Positions 1 to 10,033 of a DNA stretch of 64,000 bases are shown in pieces. Under the pieces are notes generated by a model that saw only the letters and a program-made list of their open reading frames with translations, did no database searches and was not told the origin of the DNA. Source of the DNA: Comamonas koreensis (GTDB taxonomy: Bacteria; Pseudomonadota; Gammaproteobacteria; Burkholderiales; Burkholderiaceae_C); the NCBI RefSeq assembly GCF_014076495.1, contig NZ_CP043575.1, positions 1,240,001 through 1,304,000 of the forward strand, read 5' to 3'. Position 1 is the first letter of the stretch, and every line of letters starts with the position of its first letter. A program made the position numbers and the translations under genes.

Positions 1-8
1 GACCCGCT

Positions 9-911
9 ATGGCATCCACCCCCCTGACGGCCTGGCCTGGCGCTGCCAAGGCCCTGCCACCGCTGCGGCCCGAGGCCGAATACTCGCTGCCCGATGCCCC
101 GGCACACCTGGCGGTGCGCCGCTTGCCGCTGGCCAAACGCTTGCTCCAGCATCCGGCCTTGCGCAAGGCCATCATTCTGGTGGTGCTGGCCACCCTGTGG
201 GAGCTGGCAGCGCGCTGGCAGAACAACGACCTGCTCCTGCCCACCTTCAGCCAGACGGCTGCGACCTTGCTGCGCGAGCTGGGCAATGGCGCGCTGCTGG
301 GCAAGGCGGCGATATCGCTGGGCATCTTGCTGCAAGGCTATCTGCTGGGCGTGGCCGGGGCCTTGCTGCTGACGCTGCTGGCGGTATCGAGCCAGTGGGG
401 GCGCGATGTGCTGACCACCTTGACCAGCATGTTCAACCCTCTGCCTGCAATTGCGCTGTTGCCCCTGGCCTTGCTGTGGCTGGGCCTGGGGCAGGCCAGT
501 TTGCTGGCGGTGCTGGTGCATTCGGTGCTCTGGCCGCTGGCGCTGGCCACCTATGCCGGTTTTCAGGGCGTGCCCGAGACCTTGCGCATGGCCGGCCGCA
601 ACTACGGCCTGCGCGGCGCGCGCTATGTGCTGCAAATCCTGGTTCCTGCGGCGCTGCCGTCCATCCTGTCGGGCCTGAAGATTGGCTGGGCCTTTGCCTG
701 GCGCACCCTGATTGCCGCCGAGCTGGTGTTTGGCGCCTCGTCGGGCAAGGGGGGCCTGGGCTGGTACATCTTCCAAAGCCGCAACGAGCTCTATACCGAC
801 CAGGTGTTTGCCGGGCTGGCCCTGGTGATCATCATTGGCCTCTTGGTCGAGAACCTGGGCTTTCACCCGTTGGAGAGGGTCACCGTCAAGCGCTGGGGTG
901 TGCAGCGCTGA
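9..911 (+). CDS. ABC transporter permease, nitrate/sulfonate/taurine (SsuC/TauC) type
   Basis: This 300-residue inner-membrane protein is the channel subunit of a NitT/TauT-class ABC importer. After a 45-residue polar N-terminus there are about six hydrophobic segments (first near residues 52-66). The cytoplasmic coupling loop around residues 195-220 (MAGRNYGLRGARY, then VPAALPSILSGLKIGWAFAW) is typical of SsuC/TauC permeases. The ATG at 9 lies at the very edge of the window, so the ATPase and binding protein that should precede it are out of view and the ribosome site cannot be judged. Substrate (alkanesulfonate, taurine, nitrate, thiamine precursor or similar) cannot be told from the permease alone. 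The next gene is a separate transporter after a 240-base gap. Confidence 0.85.
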   Translation: MASTPLTAWPGAAKALPPLRPEAEYSLPDAPAHLAVRRLPLAKRLLQHPALRKAIILVVLATLWELAARWQNNDLLLPTFSQTAATLLRELGNGALLGKAAISLGILLQGYLLGVAGALLLTLLAVSSQWGRDVLTTLTSMFNPLPAIALLPLALLWLGLGQASLLAVLVHSVLWPLALATYAGFQGVPETLRMAGRNYGLRGARYVLQILVPAALPSILSGLKIGWAFAWRTLIAAELVFGASSGKGGLGWYIFQSRNELYTDQVFAGLALVIIIGLLVENLGFHPLERVTVKRWGVQR

Positions 912-1032
912 CGCGGCTTGTGGGATGCGGCTGCTGTGGCCGCCCTCCAACAAACGGCCGCGCGCCGGCAGCGCTGGAAATGTAGGACATTGGCGATTGT
1001 TAAAGATTGCTGGATGTTGGGTATAGCATTTT

Positions 1033-1049
1033 TGCAATCATTTATTGCA
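1033..1049. promoter_or_regulatory. Inverted repeat upstream of the BCCT transporter gene
   Basis: TGCAAT-5 nt-ATTGCA is a perfect 6+6 inverted repeat within the only AT-rich part of the 240-base gap before the transporter gene, about 100 bases upstream of its start. The size and position suit a dimeric regulator or a promoter element. No regulator can be named from the sequence. Confidence 0.35.
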
Positions 1050-1151
1050 TACTGATAGGTTTTGCGATGCCTGATCGTGCCCATTGGGGGCCGGCGGGCT
1101 GCTGCGGCGCGCCTGTGACAGACGGGGCGTGCTCCCAACAGGGGTGTACCT

Positions 1152-3245
1152 ATGACCAATTCTTCTTCAGATACTGCGGTGTCGCCCGAGGCCGACGCCG
1201 CGGCCCCGGAGCCGGCTGCGCAGGCGCCGCAGGCCAGCCAGCGCTCGACCATGTCGCTGCCGGTGGTGGTGCCTGCACTGCTGGTGCTCGGCGTCCTGCT
1301 GCTCGTGTGCGTGCTGGCGCCCGATGCCGCAGACCGCCTGTTCTCTGGCGCGCAGCGCTGGGTGGTGGCCAGTTTTGACTGGTTCTATGTGATGGCGCTG
1401 AGCGCCTTCTTGCTGTTTTTGGTGGTGCTGGCGGCCAGCCGCTATGGCGATATCCGCCTGGGGCCCGATGACGCCAAGCCCGAGTTCAGCTTTGTCTCCT
1501 GGTCATCGATGCTGTTTGCCGCCGGCATGGGCATTGGCCTGATGTACTTTGGCGTGGGCGAGCCGCTGCAGCATTTCCTCAACCCGGCCACACAGGAGCC
1601 GGGCACGCCCGCCGCCGCGCGCGAGGCGATGGAGGCCACGTTCTTCCACTGGGGCTTTCATGCCTGGGCGGTCTACGGCACCATGGGCCTGGTGCTGGCC
1701 TATTTCGGCTTTCGCTACAACCTGCCGCTGACGATGCGCTCGGGCCTGTATCCGCTGCTGCGCGAGCGCATCAACGGGCCCATTGGCCACGGCGTCGATG
1801 CGTTTGCGCTGGTGGGCACCATTGCCGGTATTGCCACCACCTTGGGCTATGGCGCGCGCCAGATCGCCGCCGGCATCCACACCTTGACCGGCTGGGAAAC
1901 CGAGACCTCCGGGTTCCTGGTGGCCGTCATCGTCGTGGTGGTGACCCTGGCCAGCCTGTCTGCGCTGCTGGGCGTGGACAAGGGCGTGCGGCGACTGAGC
2001 GAATTCAACATGCTCCTGTCGGTGCTGCTGCTGAGCTTTGTCATCATCGCCGGCCCCACCGCGCATATCTTCAAGGCCTTGAGCGAGAACATCGGCAACT
2101 ACCTGCAGGGCCTGGTGGGAATGTCGCTGCGCACCTTCGCCTATGCGCCGTCGCGCGAGGAGGGCTGGTTTGGTGGCTGGACGATTCTGTACTGGGCCTG
2201 GTGGGTGAGCTGGTCGCCCTTTGTCGGCCTGTTCATCGCGCGCATCTCGCGCGGCCGCACGGTGCGCGAGTTCGTCATCGGCGTGCTGCTGGTGCCCACC
2301 GCGTTCAACCTGCTGTGGATGACGGCCTTTGGCAACAGTGCGATCTGGACCGACAGCCATGTGGCCGCAGGCGCGCTGGCGCAGACCGCCACCAATGTGG
2401 ACGCCTTGCTGTTCCGCTTCTTCGAGTACCTGCCCTGGGTCAAGCCCGTCTCGTGGCTGGCGGTGCTGCTGATTGGCGTGTTCTTCATCACCTCGGCGGA
2501 CTCGGGCGCGCTGGTGGTCAACTCCATCGCTTCGCGTGGCAACCACGAGTCGCCCGTCTGGCAGCGCCTGTTCTGGTGCGTGCTGCTGGGTCTTACGTCC
2601 ATCGTGCTGCTGCTCGCCGGCGGCCTGGGCGCCCTGCAGGCGGTGACCCTGGTGACCGCCTTGCCGGTGGCCTTCATCATGCTGGTGCTGTGCGTGGGGC
2701 TGTGGCGCGGCATGGTGGCCGACTTGGCCCATTACTCGCCCGACCTGGCGCCCGCCACCAACTTCTGGAGCGGCCAGCACTGGCGCAAGCGCCTCGAGCA
2801 GATCGTGCACCAGCCGCACAAGGACGATGTACAGCGCTTCCTCAGCACCACCGTGCTGCCTGCGATGAACGAGGTGGCTGCAGAAATGCAAAAGCGGGGC
2901 TTGCAGGCGCATGTGCAAGACAGCCTGGAGGGCGATGCCGACAGCGAAGCACGCCTGGTCGTGCCGGTCGAGCAGCTGCGCGACTTTGTCTACGGCGTGC
3001 GCGCCGTGCGCCGCACCATGCCCACGTTCACCGTGCGCGAGAGCGCCGGCAGCAACGCGCGCCGCTACATGTATGAGCCGGTGACTTTCTTCGAAGATGG
3101 GCGCTCGGGCTATGACGTGCAGTACTTGCGCAGCGAGGAGCTCATCGCCGACATCCTGCGCCAGTACGAGCGCTATCTGTCCCTCAGCGCAGACAAGCGA
3201 ACGCAACTCTTGAACCGGGCACCAGGGCATACGGATCCGGTGTAA
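1152..3245 (+). CDS. betT: BCCT family transporter, BetT-like (choline/betaine/carnitine)
   Basis: A 697-residue secondary transporter of the betaine-choline-carnitine family that would import choline or a related quaternary ammonium compound using an ion gradient. A variable 35-residue N-terminus is followed by about 12 membrane segments. The BCCT glycine-rich motif GMGIGLMYFGVGEP (around residue 123) and the signature WAWWVSWSPFVGLFIARISRGRTVREF (given here as WAWWVSWSPFVGLF plus ISRGRT) match BetT closely. The C-terminal cytoplasmic domain of about 170 residues is as long as in E. coli BetT (677 residues). The ATG at 1152 has AGGGG eight bases upstream. No bet dehydrogenase genes lie beside it, so the choline assignment rests on family similarity only. 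A hairpin terminator follows. Confidence 0.85.
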   Translation: MTNSSSDTAVSPEADAAAPEPAAQAPQASQRSTMSLPVVVPALLVLGVLLLVCVLAPDAADRLFSGAQRWVVASFDWFYVMALSAFLLFLVVLAASRYGDIRLGPDDAKPEFSFVSWSSMLFAAGMGIGLMYFGVGEPLQHFLNPATQEPGTPAAAREAMEATFFHWGFHAWAVYGTMGLVLAYFGFRYNLPLTMRSGLYPLLRERINGPIGHGVDAFALVGTIAGIATTLGYGARQIAAGIHTLTGWETETSGFLVAVIVVVVTLASLSALLGVDKGVRRLSEFNMLLSVLLLSFVIIAGPTAHIFKALSENIGNYLQGLVGMSLRTFAYAPSREEGWFGGWTILYWAWWVSWSPFVGLFIARISRGRTVREFVIGVLLVPTAFNLLWMTAFGNSAIWTDSHVAAGALAQTATNVDALLFRFFEYLPWVKPVSWLAVLLIGVFFITSADSGALVVNSIASRGNHESPVWQRLFWCVLLGLTSIVLLLAGGLGALQAVTLVTALPVAFIMLVLCVGLWRGMVADLAHYSPDLAPATNFWSGQHWRKRLEQIVHQPHKDDVQRFLSTTVLPAMNEVAAEMQKRGLQAHVQDSLEGDADSEARLVVPVEQLRDFVYGVRAVRRTMPTFTVRESAGSNARRYMYEPVTFFEDGRSGYDVQYLRSEELIADILRQYERYLSLSADKRTQLLNRAPGHTDPV

Positions 3246-3256
3246 GTTTTTTGTGG

Positions 3257-3283
3257 CCACCTTCGGGTGGGTTTTTCTTTTTG
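3257..3283 (+). terminator. Rho-independent terminator after the BCCT transporter
   Basis: CCACC-TTCG-GGTGG stem-loop (3257-3270) with a stable UUCG-type tetraloop, followed by GTTTTTCTTTTT. It sits 11 bases after the transporter stop codon. Confidence 0.85.
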
Positions 3284-3342
3284 TGTCTTGTCTGGTTATG
3301 CGCTGGGGGGGGAATGCTCTGGCGGTGCTGACTTTGGCTGGG

Positions 3343-3495
3343 GCGCTGGCAGTCTTCGTATTGGGGTGGCGATATGGGCGCGTAGGCTTTGTTGCGGGGG
3401 CTTGCCATACAGGCGTATTGTCTGCGCCCCCGACGCCGCGCCTACGCGCCCATCTCGCCATGGATGTTGGCGGTTCAGGCGCTGCGCTTGCTGCC
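3343..3495. repeat. Hairpin-forming dispersed repeat, copy 1
   Basis: The first 119 bases (3343-3461) match copy 2 at 3565-3683 with four substitutions by my count. Similarity continues more weakly to about 3495. Inside, a 20-base arm at 3368-3387 (GGCGATATGGGCGCGTAGGC) is answered by 3440-3459 with one mismatch. An inner CGGGGGC/GCCCCCG pair extends the stem, so the unit can fold into a 92-base hairpin. It encodes no transposase. It could be a REP/MITE-like element dispersed in the genome. Confidence 0.75.
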
Positions 3496-3564
3496 TGATT
3501 GCTTGTTATGAACTGCGACGCGGTGGGTTCATTCCTCGCCCTGGCGTCTTTGACTTGGTTGGTA

Positions 3565-3717
3565 GCGTTGGCAGTCTTCGTACTGGGGTGGCGATATGGG
3601 CGCGTAGGCTTTGTTGCGGGGGCTTGCCATACAGGCGAATTGTCTGCGCCCCCGACGTCGCGCCTACGCGCCCATCTCGCCATTGGTGGTGGTGGTTCGG
3701 ACGCTGCGCTCGCTGCA
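3565..3717. repeat. Hairpin-forming dispersed repeat, copy 2
   Basis: Direct copy of the element at 3343, exactly 222 bases downstream. The hairpin arms are at 3590-3609 and 3662-3681 with the same single mismatch. The four differences from copy 1 in the 119-base core fall outside the 20-base arms, so the stem is kept in both. Confidence 0.75.
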
Positions 3718-3782
3718 TGGGTGGCTGTTTTGAACAGCCAGCGCGTTAGGTTCTTTGGGTGGTTCCTGCAATCGCCGACAAT

Positions 3783-3810
3783 GGCGGCTTCTTTGCCGCC
3801 TTTGCTTTTT
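3783..3810 (+). terminator. Terminator-like hairpin just upstream of the amidohydrolase gene
   Basis: GGCGGC (3783-3788), a six-base loop, GCCGCC (3795-3800), then TTTGCTTTTT. The amidohydrolase start follows 12 bases later, so this either ends transcription coming through the repeats or acts as a leader attenuator. It also argues against translation starting at the in-frame ATG at 3781, which lies in the hairpin. Confidence 0.5.
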
Positions 3811-3822
3811 GCAGCCTCTGTC

Positions 3823-5436
3823 ATGCCTTCTTGTCTGTTCACCAACGCCCATGTTTTTACCGGTCGCAGCGAGAGCGATTTCGCCTCGGCTTTTGTGGTG
3901 GAGGATGGCATGGTGCGCTGGGTGGGGCATGTGGGTGATGCGTCGCAGCCGGCGGCCGACCAGCAGGTGGATTTGCAGGGGCGCACAGTGGTGCCGGGCT
4001 TTATTGATGTGCATACGCATCCCACCTTTTTGTCGCAGATCGTCGATGCAGTGCCTTGCACGGTGCCGCTGGTTGAAGACATTCCGGGGCTGATTGCGGC
4101 GTTGAAGAGCCACCCCAAGGCGGGGCTGGGGCCCAACGACTGGATTGAGGGCTGGGGCTATGACGAGTCCAAGCTGAAGGAAGGGCGCACGCCCACGCGC
4201 CATGACCTGGATCTGGTATCGACCACGCAGCCGATCTATGTGGGCCGCTCCGACTGCCATTCGGGCATTTGCAACAGCCGCGCGCTGGCGCTGGCGGGCA
4301 TTGGCAAGGATACGCCCGACCCCATCGGCGGCCACTTTGGCCGCGATGCCGATGGCTCGCCCAATGGCGTCTTGACCGAGCTGGCGGCCAACAGCGTGGT
4401 GCAGCGCGCCAAGGCGGTGCTGGACTACGCGCAGGCGGTGGGGAGCCTCGCGCGCACCTCGCAGCGCTTTAGCGAGCGCGGCATTGTCGCGGTGACCGAC
4501 ATGATGGCCTTCACCCAGCCCTTCCACCACCTCGATGTCTACCGCGATGCCGCCCAGGCCGGCTTCAAGCAGCAGGCAGCGCTGTATTTTTCCTGGGAGC
4601 CCTGCAAGGGCGACTTGTTGGCGGGGCTGCAGGCCGCGCAAAAGGAGGGCCGCATCAAGATTGCCGGCATCAAGTTGTTTGCCGATGGCTCCATCTCTGG
4701 CAAGACGGCCTGGTGCAGCTGCGCCTACAAGCACACGGGCAGCCTGTTTGGCATGTCCTTGCTCAGCAGCGCGGCGCTGGCGCAGGCCTATGCATGGTCA
4801 GTGGCCAATGGCGCGCAAATGGCGGTGCATGCGATGGGCGATGCGGCCCTGCAGCTGGTGATTGACTTCTTTGCCGATAAAAAGCCCTGGCTGCCTGCGG
4901 GCGTGCCTTCGGTGCGCTTGGAGCACGCCACCTTGCTCAAGCCCGCGCAGATTGCGCAGATGAATGCGATGCCGATGCAGTGGGGCGTGGCCACGCAGAT
5001 CATCTTCATGTTTGCCGAGTACGAGGCGTATACCGAGAACCTGGTCGATTCCGAGTTTGACCAGTCCTACGCGCTCAAGACCTTTTATGACGAGATCGAC
5101 CATGTGGCGCTGTCGTCCGACGCGCCGGCCACCACCTGGGCCGATCCGGACAATGTCTTTGTCTCCATCCAGGCTGCCGTGCAGCGCCGCGCCTACAACG
5201 GCGCCCCGATTGTGGACAGCCAGGCGCTGACGGTGCCCCAGGCCCTGCTGCTCTACACCGCACGCGCGGCCAGCCTGTCGCCGTTTGAGGGCCAACTGGG
5301 CCAGATCGCCCCCGGCTTTGAGGCCAGCTTTGCGGTGCTGGACCGCGATATCTTCACCGTGCCGGTTGCCGATATTGGCAGCCTGCGCGTGCAAGCCACC
5401 TGGATTGCCGGCGAGCAGGTCTACTGCGCCGCATGA
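3823..5436 (+). CDS. Amidohydrolase family 3 protein (YtcJ-like metal-dependent hydrolase)
   Basis: A 537-residue metal-dependent hydrolase of the amidohydrolase superfamily (Amidohydro_3, YtcJ-like). The N-terminal beta-sandwich region starts LFTNAHVFTG and leads to the metal-binding motif GFIDVHTHP near residue 65. Downstream blocks are DWIEGWGYDESKL, GIKLFADGSISG (the usual position of the carboxylated Lys), VHAMGDAA (metal His) and LSSDAPA (catalytic Asp region). Substrates in this family are amides, formamides or cyclic ureas and cannot be inferred here. The ATG at 3823 is chosen because it begins the conserved domain and lies beyond the terminator hairpin. The frame is open further upstream only through the repeat, and no strong ribosome site is visible. 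Confidence 0.85.
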   Translation: MPSCLFTNAHVFTGRSESDFASAFVVEDGMVRWVGHVGDASQPAADQQVDLQGRTVVPGFIDVHTHPTFLSQIVDAVPCTVPLVEDIPGLIAALKSHPKAGLGPNDWIEGWGYDESKLKEGRTPTRHDLDLVSTTQPIYVGRSDCHSGICNSRALALAGIGKDTPDPIGGHFGRDADGSPNGVLTELAANSVVQRAKAVLDYAQAVGSLARTSQRFSERGIVAVTDMMAFTQPFHHLDVYRDAAQAGFKQQAALYFSWEPCKGDLLAGLQAAQKEGRIKIAGIKLFADGSISGKTAWCSCAYKHTGSLFGMSLLSSAALAQAYAWSVANGAQMAVHAMGDAALQLVIDFFADKKPWLPAGVPSVRLEHATLLKPAQIAQMNAMPMQWGVATQIIFMFAEYEAYTENLVDSEFDQSYALKTFYDEIDHVALSSDAPATTWADPDNVFVSIQAAVQRRAYNGAPIVDSQALTVPQALLLYTARAASLSPFEGQLGQIAPGFEASFAVLDRDIFTVPVADIGSLRVQATWIAGEQVYCAA

Positions 5437-5473
5437 TGGCTTCGCGACCCATTCACCTGCCGGAGGCGCTGCG

Positions 5474-5668
5474 ATGATCCGCTGGCTGATTGTCATTTTC
5501 CTCGCGCTGCTGCTGCTCAACGGCTTTGCCGCGCTGCTGCGCAAACTGGGGCTGGGGCGGCTGCCGGGGGATTTCGAGATTCGGCTGTTTGGCAGAACCC
5601 TGTGGCTGCCGATTGCGACGACCGTGGTGCTGAGCCTGCTGGCGGCCGGGATTGCGCGCTGGCTGTAA
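5474..5668 (+). CDS. DUF2905 family small membrane protein
   Basis: A 64-residue protein with two hydrophobic helices (about residues 3-21 and 46-62) joined by a conserved loop, LGLGRLPGDFEIRLFGRTLWLPI. The GDFEI element and this length are typical of the DUF2905 family, whose function is unknown. GGAGGC at 5462-5467 supports the ATG at 5474. It follows the amidohydrolase by 37 bases and could be co-transcribed. Confidence 0.85.
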   Translation: MIRWLIVIFLALLLLNGFAALLRKLGLGRLPGDFEIRLFGRTLWLPIATTVVLSLLAAGIARWL

Positions 5669-5820
5669 GCCCAGGGAGCGCCGACCACTGCTGCACCGCA
5701 GCATCTGTCATGGTTGTAAGCAAATCTCGGGGGTGGATAGACCCGCCGCCCCTGGAGCGCCTTGTCAGCTAAGGGAAAGCTTGTAAACAAATTGTCACCG
5801 TGCTTTCATACACTGGCGCG

Positions 5821-6846
<1,026 letters not shown>

Positions 6847-6920
6847 AGCAAGCCCTTTTTCTTTGACTGAACTGTTTGTGCAGCGCCTGCAGGCAGGCGC
6901 ATAACCCGAGGAGTGATTCC

Positions 6921-8219
6921 GTGCAACGCAATATCTTTTTGAAGACCCTGGCCGTATCGGCCGTCGCCATGCTGGGCCTGGGTGCGGGCCTCGCGCATGC
7001 CGCCGATCCGCTGGAAGTGCCGTTCTACTACCCTGTGGCTGTGGGCGGCCCGATCACCAAGGTGATCGACGGCTATGCGAATGACTTCAACAAGGCGCAT
7101 CCGCAGTACAAGATCACGCCGATCTATGCGGGCACCTACCAGGAGACCATCGTCAAGGCGCTCACCGCCAACAAGGCGGGCAAGGCGCCGGCCACTTCGG
7201 TGCTGCTGTCGACCGACATGTTCACGCTGATCGACGAAGACGCGATCGTGCCGATCGACGACTTTGCCAAGACCGATGCCGACAAGGCCTGGCTCAAGGG
7301 CTTCTACCCCGCCTTCATGGCCAACAGCCAGACGGGTGGCAAGACCTGGGGCGTGCCTTTCCAGCGCTCCACCGTGGTGATGTATTACAACAAGGACGCC
7401 TTCAAGGAAGCCGGCCTGGACCCGAACAAGGCGCCCGCCACCTGGAAGGAGCTGAGCGAGGCGGCCAAGAAGCTCACCAAGAAAGACGCCAGCGGCAATG
7501 TGACCCAGTACGGCATTCAGATCCCGTCGACCGGCTTTGCCTACTGGATGCTGCAGACCCTGACCACCCCCAACGATGTGCTGCTGGCCAACGAGGCAGG
7601 CACCAAGGTGAATTTCGACAACCCCAAGGTGATTGAGGCGCTGGACTTCTGGGTCAACCTGGCCAAGGAAGGCCTGCACCCCAAGGGCGTGGTCGAGTGG
7701 GGCACGACGCCCAAGGACTTCATGGAAAAGAAGGCCGCGATCATCGTCACCACCACCGGCAACCTGACCAATATCAAGGCCAACGCCAAGTTTGATTTCG
7801 GGGTCGGCCAGATTGCCGGCCATGTGCGCAAGGGGGGCTCGCCCACCGGTGGCGGCAATTTCTACATCTTCAAGAAGGCACCCAAAGAGCAGCAGCAGGC
7901 CGCCTTCGAATTTGCCAAGTGGGTGACCCAGCCCGAGCGCGCTGCGCAGTGGAGCATGGACAGCGGCTATGTGGCCGTATCGCCTGCCGCCTATGACACG
8001 CCGATCCTGAAGCAGTACGGCCAGGATTTCCCGCAGGCGCTGGTGGCCCGCGACCAGCTGCCCGTCTCGGTGGCCGAGTTCTCCACGCATGACAACCAGC
8101 GCGTGACCAAGGTGCTGAACGATGCCGTGCAGGCCGCGCTGAACGGCACCAAGACCTCGGCGCAGGCGATGAAGGATGCGCAGAAGGAAGCGGACCGCAT
8201 CCTGCGCAGCTACCAGTAA
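6921..8219 (+). CDS. ugpB: ABC transporter substrate-binding protein, UgpB-like
   Basis: A 432-residue periplasmic solute-binding protein. The N-terminus is a Sec signal peptide (KTLAVSAVAMLGLGAGLAHAA, cleavage near residue 27). The mature part follows the extracellular solute-binding family 1 pattern and resembles UgpB: VPFYYPV, then YKITPIYAGTYQETIVKAL, then PFQRSTVVMYYNKDAFKEAGLDP. GTG at 6921 is chosen because GAGGAG lies seven bases upstream and it places the signal peptide at the start; an upstream ATG at 6876 would add a non-signal stretch. It sits between the ATPase and permease genes. Glycerol-3-phosphate or a related phosphodiester is the likeliest ligand, but other sugars are possible. 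Confidence 0.82.
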   Translation: MQRNIFLKTLAVSAVAMLGLGAGLAHAADPLEVPFYYPVAVGGPITKVIDGYANDFNKAHPQYKITPIYAGTYQETIVKALTANKAGKAPATSVLLSTDMFTLIDEDAIVPIDDFAKTDADKAWLKGFYPAFMANSQTGGKTWGVPFQRSTVVMYYNKDAFKEAGLDPNKAPATWKELSEAAKKLTKKDASGNVTQYGIQIPSTGFAYWMLQTLTTPNDVLLANEAGTKVNFDNPKVIEALDFWVNLAKEGLHPKGVVEWGTTPKDFMEKKAAIIVTTTGNLTNIKANAKFDFGVGQIAGHVRKGGSPTGGGNFYIFKKAPKEQQQAAFEFAKWVTQPERAAQWSMDSGYVAVSPAAYDTPILKQYGQDFPQALVARDQLPVSVAEFSTHDNQRVTKVLNDAVQAALNGTKTSAQAMKDAQKEADRILRSYQ

Positions 8220-8303
8220 AGCCGTACCCGGCGTGGCCTGCTTGCAGACCATGCCGGGCCAGGGCTGGGGCAAGGCCCCAGCCCGGTTGAGAGAACCCAA
8301 CGC

Positions 8304-9203
8304 ATGAGCGCCTCTTCCTCGTCCATTGCCGGCAGCGGCCAGCGCAGCATCCACGCCTGGTTGCTGCTGCTGCCTGCGCTGGTGCTGCTGGTGGCATTCA
8401 CCCATTGGCCGGCCGTAGCCACCTTCATCGACAGTTTTTATTCCACCCCCAAGGGCGCGCGTGCGGCGGTGTGGGTGGGTGTCGAGAATTACCAGGCGAT
8501 GGCCGATGACCCGGTGTTCTGGCAGGCGGTGCGCAACAATCTGTGGTTTGCGGCGGCCACGATTCCCGCGTCCATCGGCCTGGCGCTCTTGATGGCGGTC
8601 TGGGTGAATGAGCGCATCGCAGGCCGCACCTTTGTGCGCATGGCGTATTTCACGCCCACGGTGCTGCCGATGATTGCGGTGGCCAATATCTGGTTGTTCT
8701 TCTACACGCCGCAGTACGGCCTGCTGGAGCAGGTCACCGGCGCGCTGGGCCTGCCCTCGCACAACTGGCTGGGCAGCCCCTCGACCGCGCTGGCGGCCAT
8801 CACCTTGGTGGCAGTGTGGAAGGAGGCGGGCTTTTTCATGATCTTCTACCTGGCTGCGCTGCAAACGCTCAACCCCAGCCTGAAGGAGGCCGCCGCCATT
8901 GAGGGCGCATCGCGCTGGTACTTTTTCCGCCGGGTGCAGTGGCCGCTGCTGATGCCGACCACGGTGTTTGTGCTGGTCAATGCGGTGATCAATGCCTTCC
9001 GCCTGGTCGACCATGTGTTTATCCTGACCCGGGGCGGGCCGGACAATGCCACCACCTTGCTGCTCTACCATCTGTATGAGGTGGGCTTCAAGTTCTGGGA
9101 TACGGCCTATGCAGCGGCCATCACCGTGGTGCTGGTGGTGGTGCTCTCCAGTGTGGCGCTGTTCCAGTTCTTTGTGCTGGACAAGAAGGTGCACTACCAA
9201 TGA
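8304..9203 (+). CDS. ugpA: Sugar/glycerol-3-phosphate ABC transporter permease (UgpA-like)
   Basis: A 299-residue inner-membrane permease of the MalF/UgpA class with about six membrane spans. The EAA coupling motif is EAAAIEGASRWYFFRRVQWPLL near residue 197, which is where the ATPase docks. The sequence YQAMADDPVFWQAVRNNLWF and DHVFILTRGGPDNAT are typical of the UgpA group. It follows the binding protein by 84 bases and its stop overlaps the next start (ATGA), so the two permeases are translationally coupled. Confidence 0.85.
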   Translation: MSASSSSIAGSGQRSIHAWLLLLPALVLLVAFTHWPAVATFIDSFYSTPKGARAAVWVGVENYQAMADDPVFWQAVRNNLWFAAATIPASIGLALLMAVWVNERIAGRTFVRMAYFTPTVLPMIAVANIWLFFYTPQYGLLEQVTGALGLPSHNWLGSPSTALAAITLVAVWKEAGFFMIFYLAALQTLNPSLKEAAAIEGASRWYFFRRVQWPLLMPTTVFVLVNAVINAFRLVDHVFILTRGGPDNATTLLLYHLYEVGFKFWDTAYAAAITVVLVVVLSSVALFQFFVLDKKVHYQ

Positions 9204-10033
9204 GCCGCAGCCAAGCCCCTGCCGTCATCTACCGCCACACCTGGCTGGACACCGTTGCCGCCTGGCTGCTGGCGCTGCTGTGGATTCTGCCGCTGGCCTA
9301 TGCGTTCTGGACGGCCTTCCACCCCAGCGACTACGCTATCCGCTTTGACCTGGCTGCGCCCTGGACCTTGCAGAACTTCCGCAAGGCCTGGGACGCGGCG
9401 CCTTTTGCGCGCTACTTTTTGAACACCAGCCTGCTGGTGGCCATGATTTTGGCGGCGCAGCTGGTGCTGTCCACCCTGGCGGCCTTTGCCTTTGCGCGCT
9501 ACCAGTTCCGGGGCAAGAACATCGCCTTCGCGCTGGTGCTGGTGCAGCTGATGATCATGCCCGACATCCTGCTGGTGGAGAACTACCAGACCATGGCCCG
9601 GCTGGGCCTGGTCGATACCTTGTTTGCGATTGGCCTGCCGTACTTTGCCTCGGCCTTTGCGATCTTTTTGCTGCGCCAGACCTTCATGGGCATCCCCAAG
9701 GAGCTGGACGACGCCGCGCGTGTCGAAGGGGCCAGCACCTTGCAGATTCTCTGGCGTGTCTATGTGCCGCTGGCCCGGCCCGTCTACACCGCCTTTGCGC
9801 TGGTCTCCGTGAGCTTTCACTGGAACAACTTTCTCTGGCCGCTGATCATCACCAACAGCGTGGAATCGCGCCCGCTCACCGTCGGGCTGCAGGTGTTCTC
9901 CAGCGTGGAGCAGGGCGTGGACTGGTCCACCATCACTGCCGCCACCTTGATGACCTCGGCGCCGCTTCTCGTCGGCTTTATCCTGTTCCAGCGCCAGTTT
10001 GTGCAGAGCTTTATGCGGGCAGGGATCAAATAG
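9200..10033 (+). CDS. ugpE: Sugar/glycerol-3-phosphate ABC transporter permease (UgpE-like)
   Basis: A 277-residue permease of the MalG/UgpE class and partner of the preceding subunit. The EAA-type loop is DDAARVEGASTLQILWRVYVPLARP near residue 172, and the terminal segment (VGFILFQRQFVQSFMRAGIK) matches the common MalG-family ending, which closes with AGxxK. It overlaps the upstream permease by four bases. No ugpQ phosphodiesterase follows; the next gene is on the opposite strand, so the operon ends here. Confidence 0.85.
   Translation: MSRSQAPAVIYRHTWLDTVAAWLLALLWILPLAYAFWTAFHPSDYAIRFDLAAPWTLQNFRKAWDAAPFARYFLNTSLLVAMILAAQLVLSTLAAFAFARYQFRGKNIAFALVLVQLMIMPDILLVENYQTMARLGLVDTLFAIGLPYFASAFAIFLLRQTFMGIPKELDDAARVEGASTLQILWRVYVPLARPVYTAFALVSVSFHWNNFLWPLIITNSVESRPLTVGLQVFSSVEQGVDWSTITAATLMTSAPLLVGFILFQRQFVQSFMRAGIK

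Larger units (their letters stand above)
3284..3822. other. Non-coding stretch holding two repeat elements and a terminator
   Basis: About 540 bases without a convincing gene. It holds two direct copies of a hairpin-forming repeat (3343-3495 and 3565-3717) and a terminator-like hairpin (3783-3810). Short open frames cross it, including one that runs into the downstream amidohydrolase, but they only translate the repeat and lack ribosome sites. I see no tRNA or transposase. Confidence 0.7.

Noticed and set aside
3343-3717. Possible CRISPR or IS element at the repeats
   Set aside because: Only two copies, 119 bases each and 222 apart, with no short spacers and no transposase or cas gene.
1503-4136. 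Long open frame on the minus strand antisense to betT and the amidohydrolase
   Set aside because: It only mirrors the opposite coding frames in GC-rich DNA, has no family motifs and is rich in His/Gln/Ala runs typical of shadow frames.
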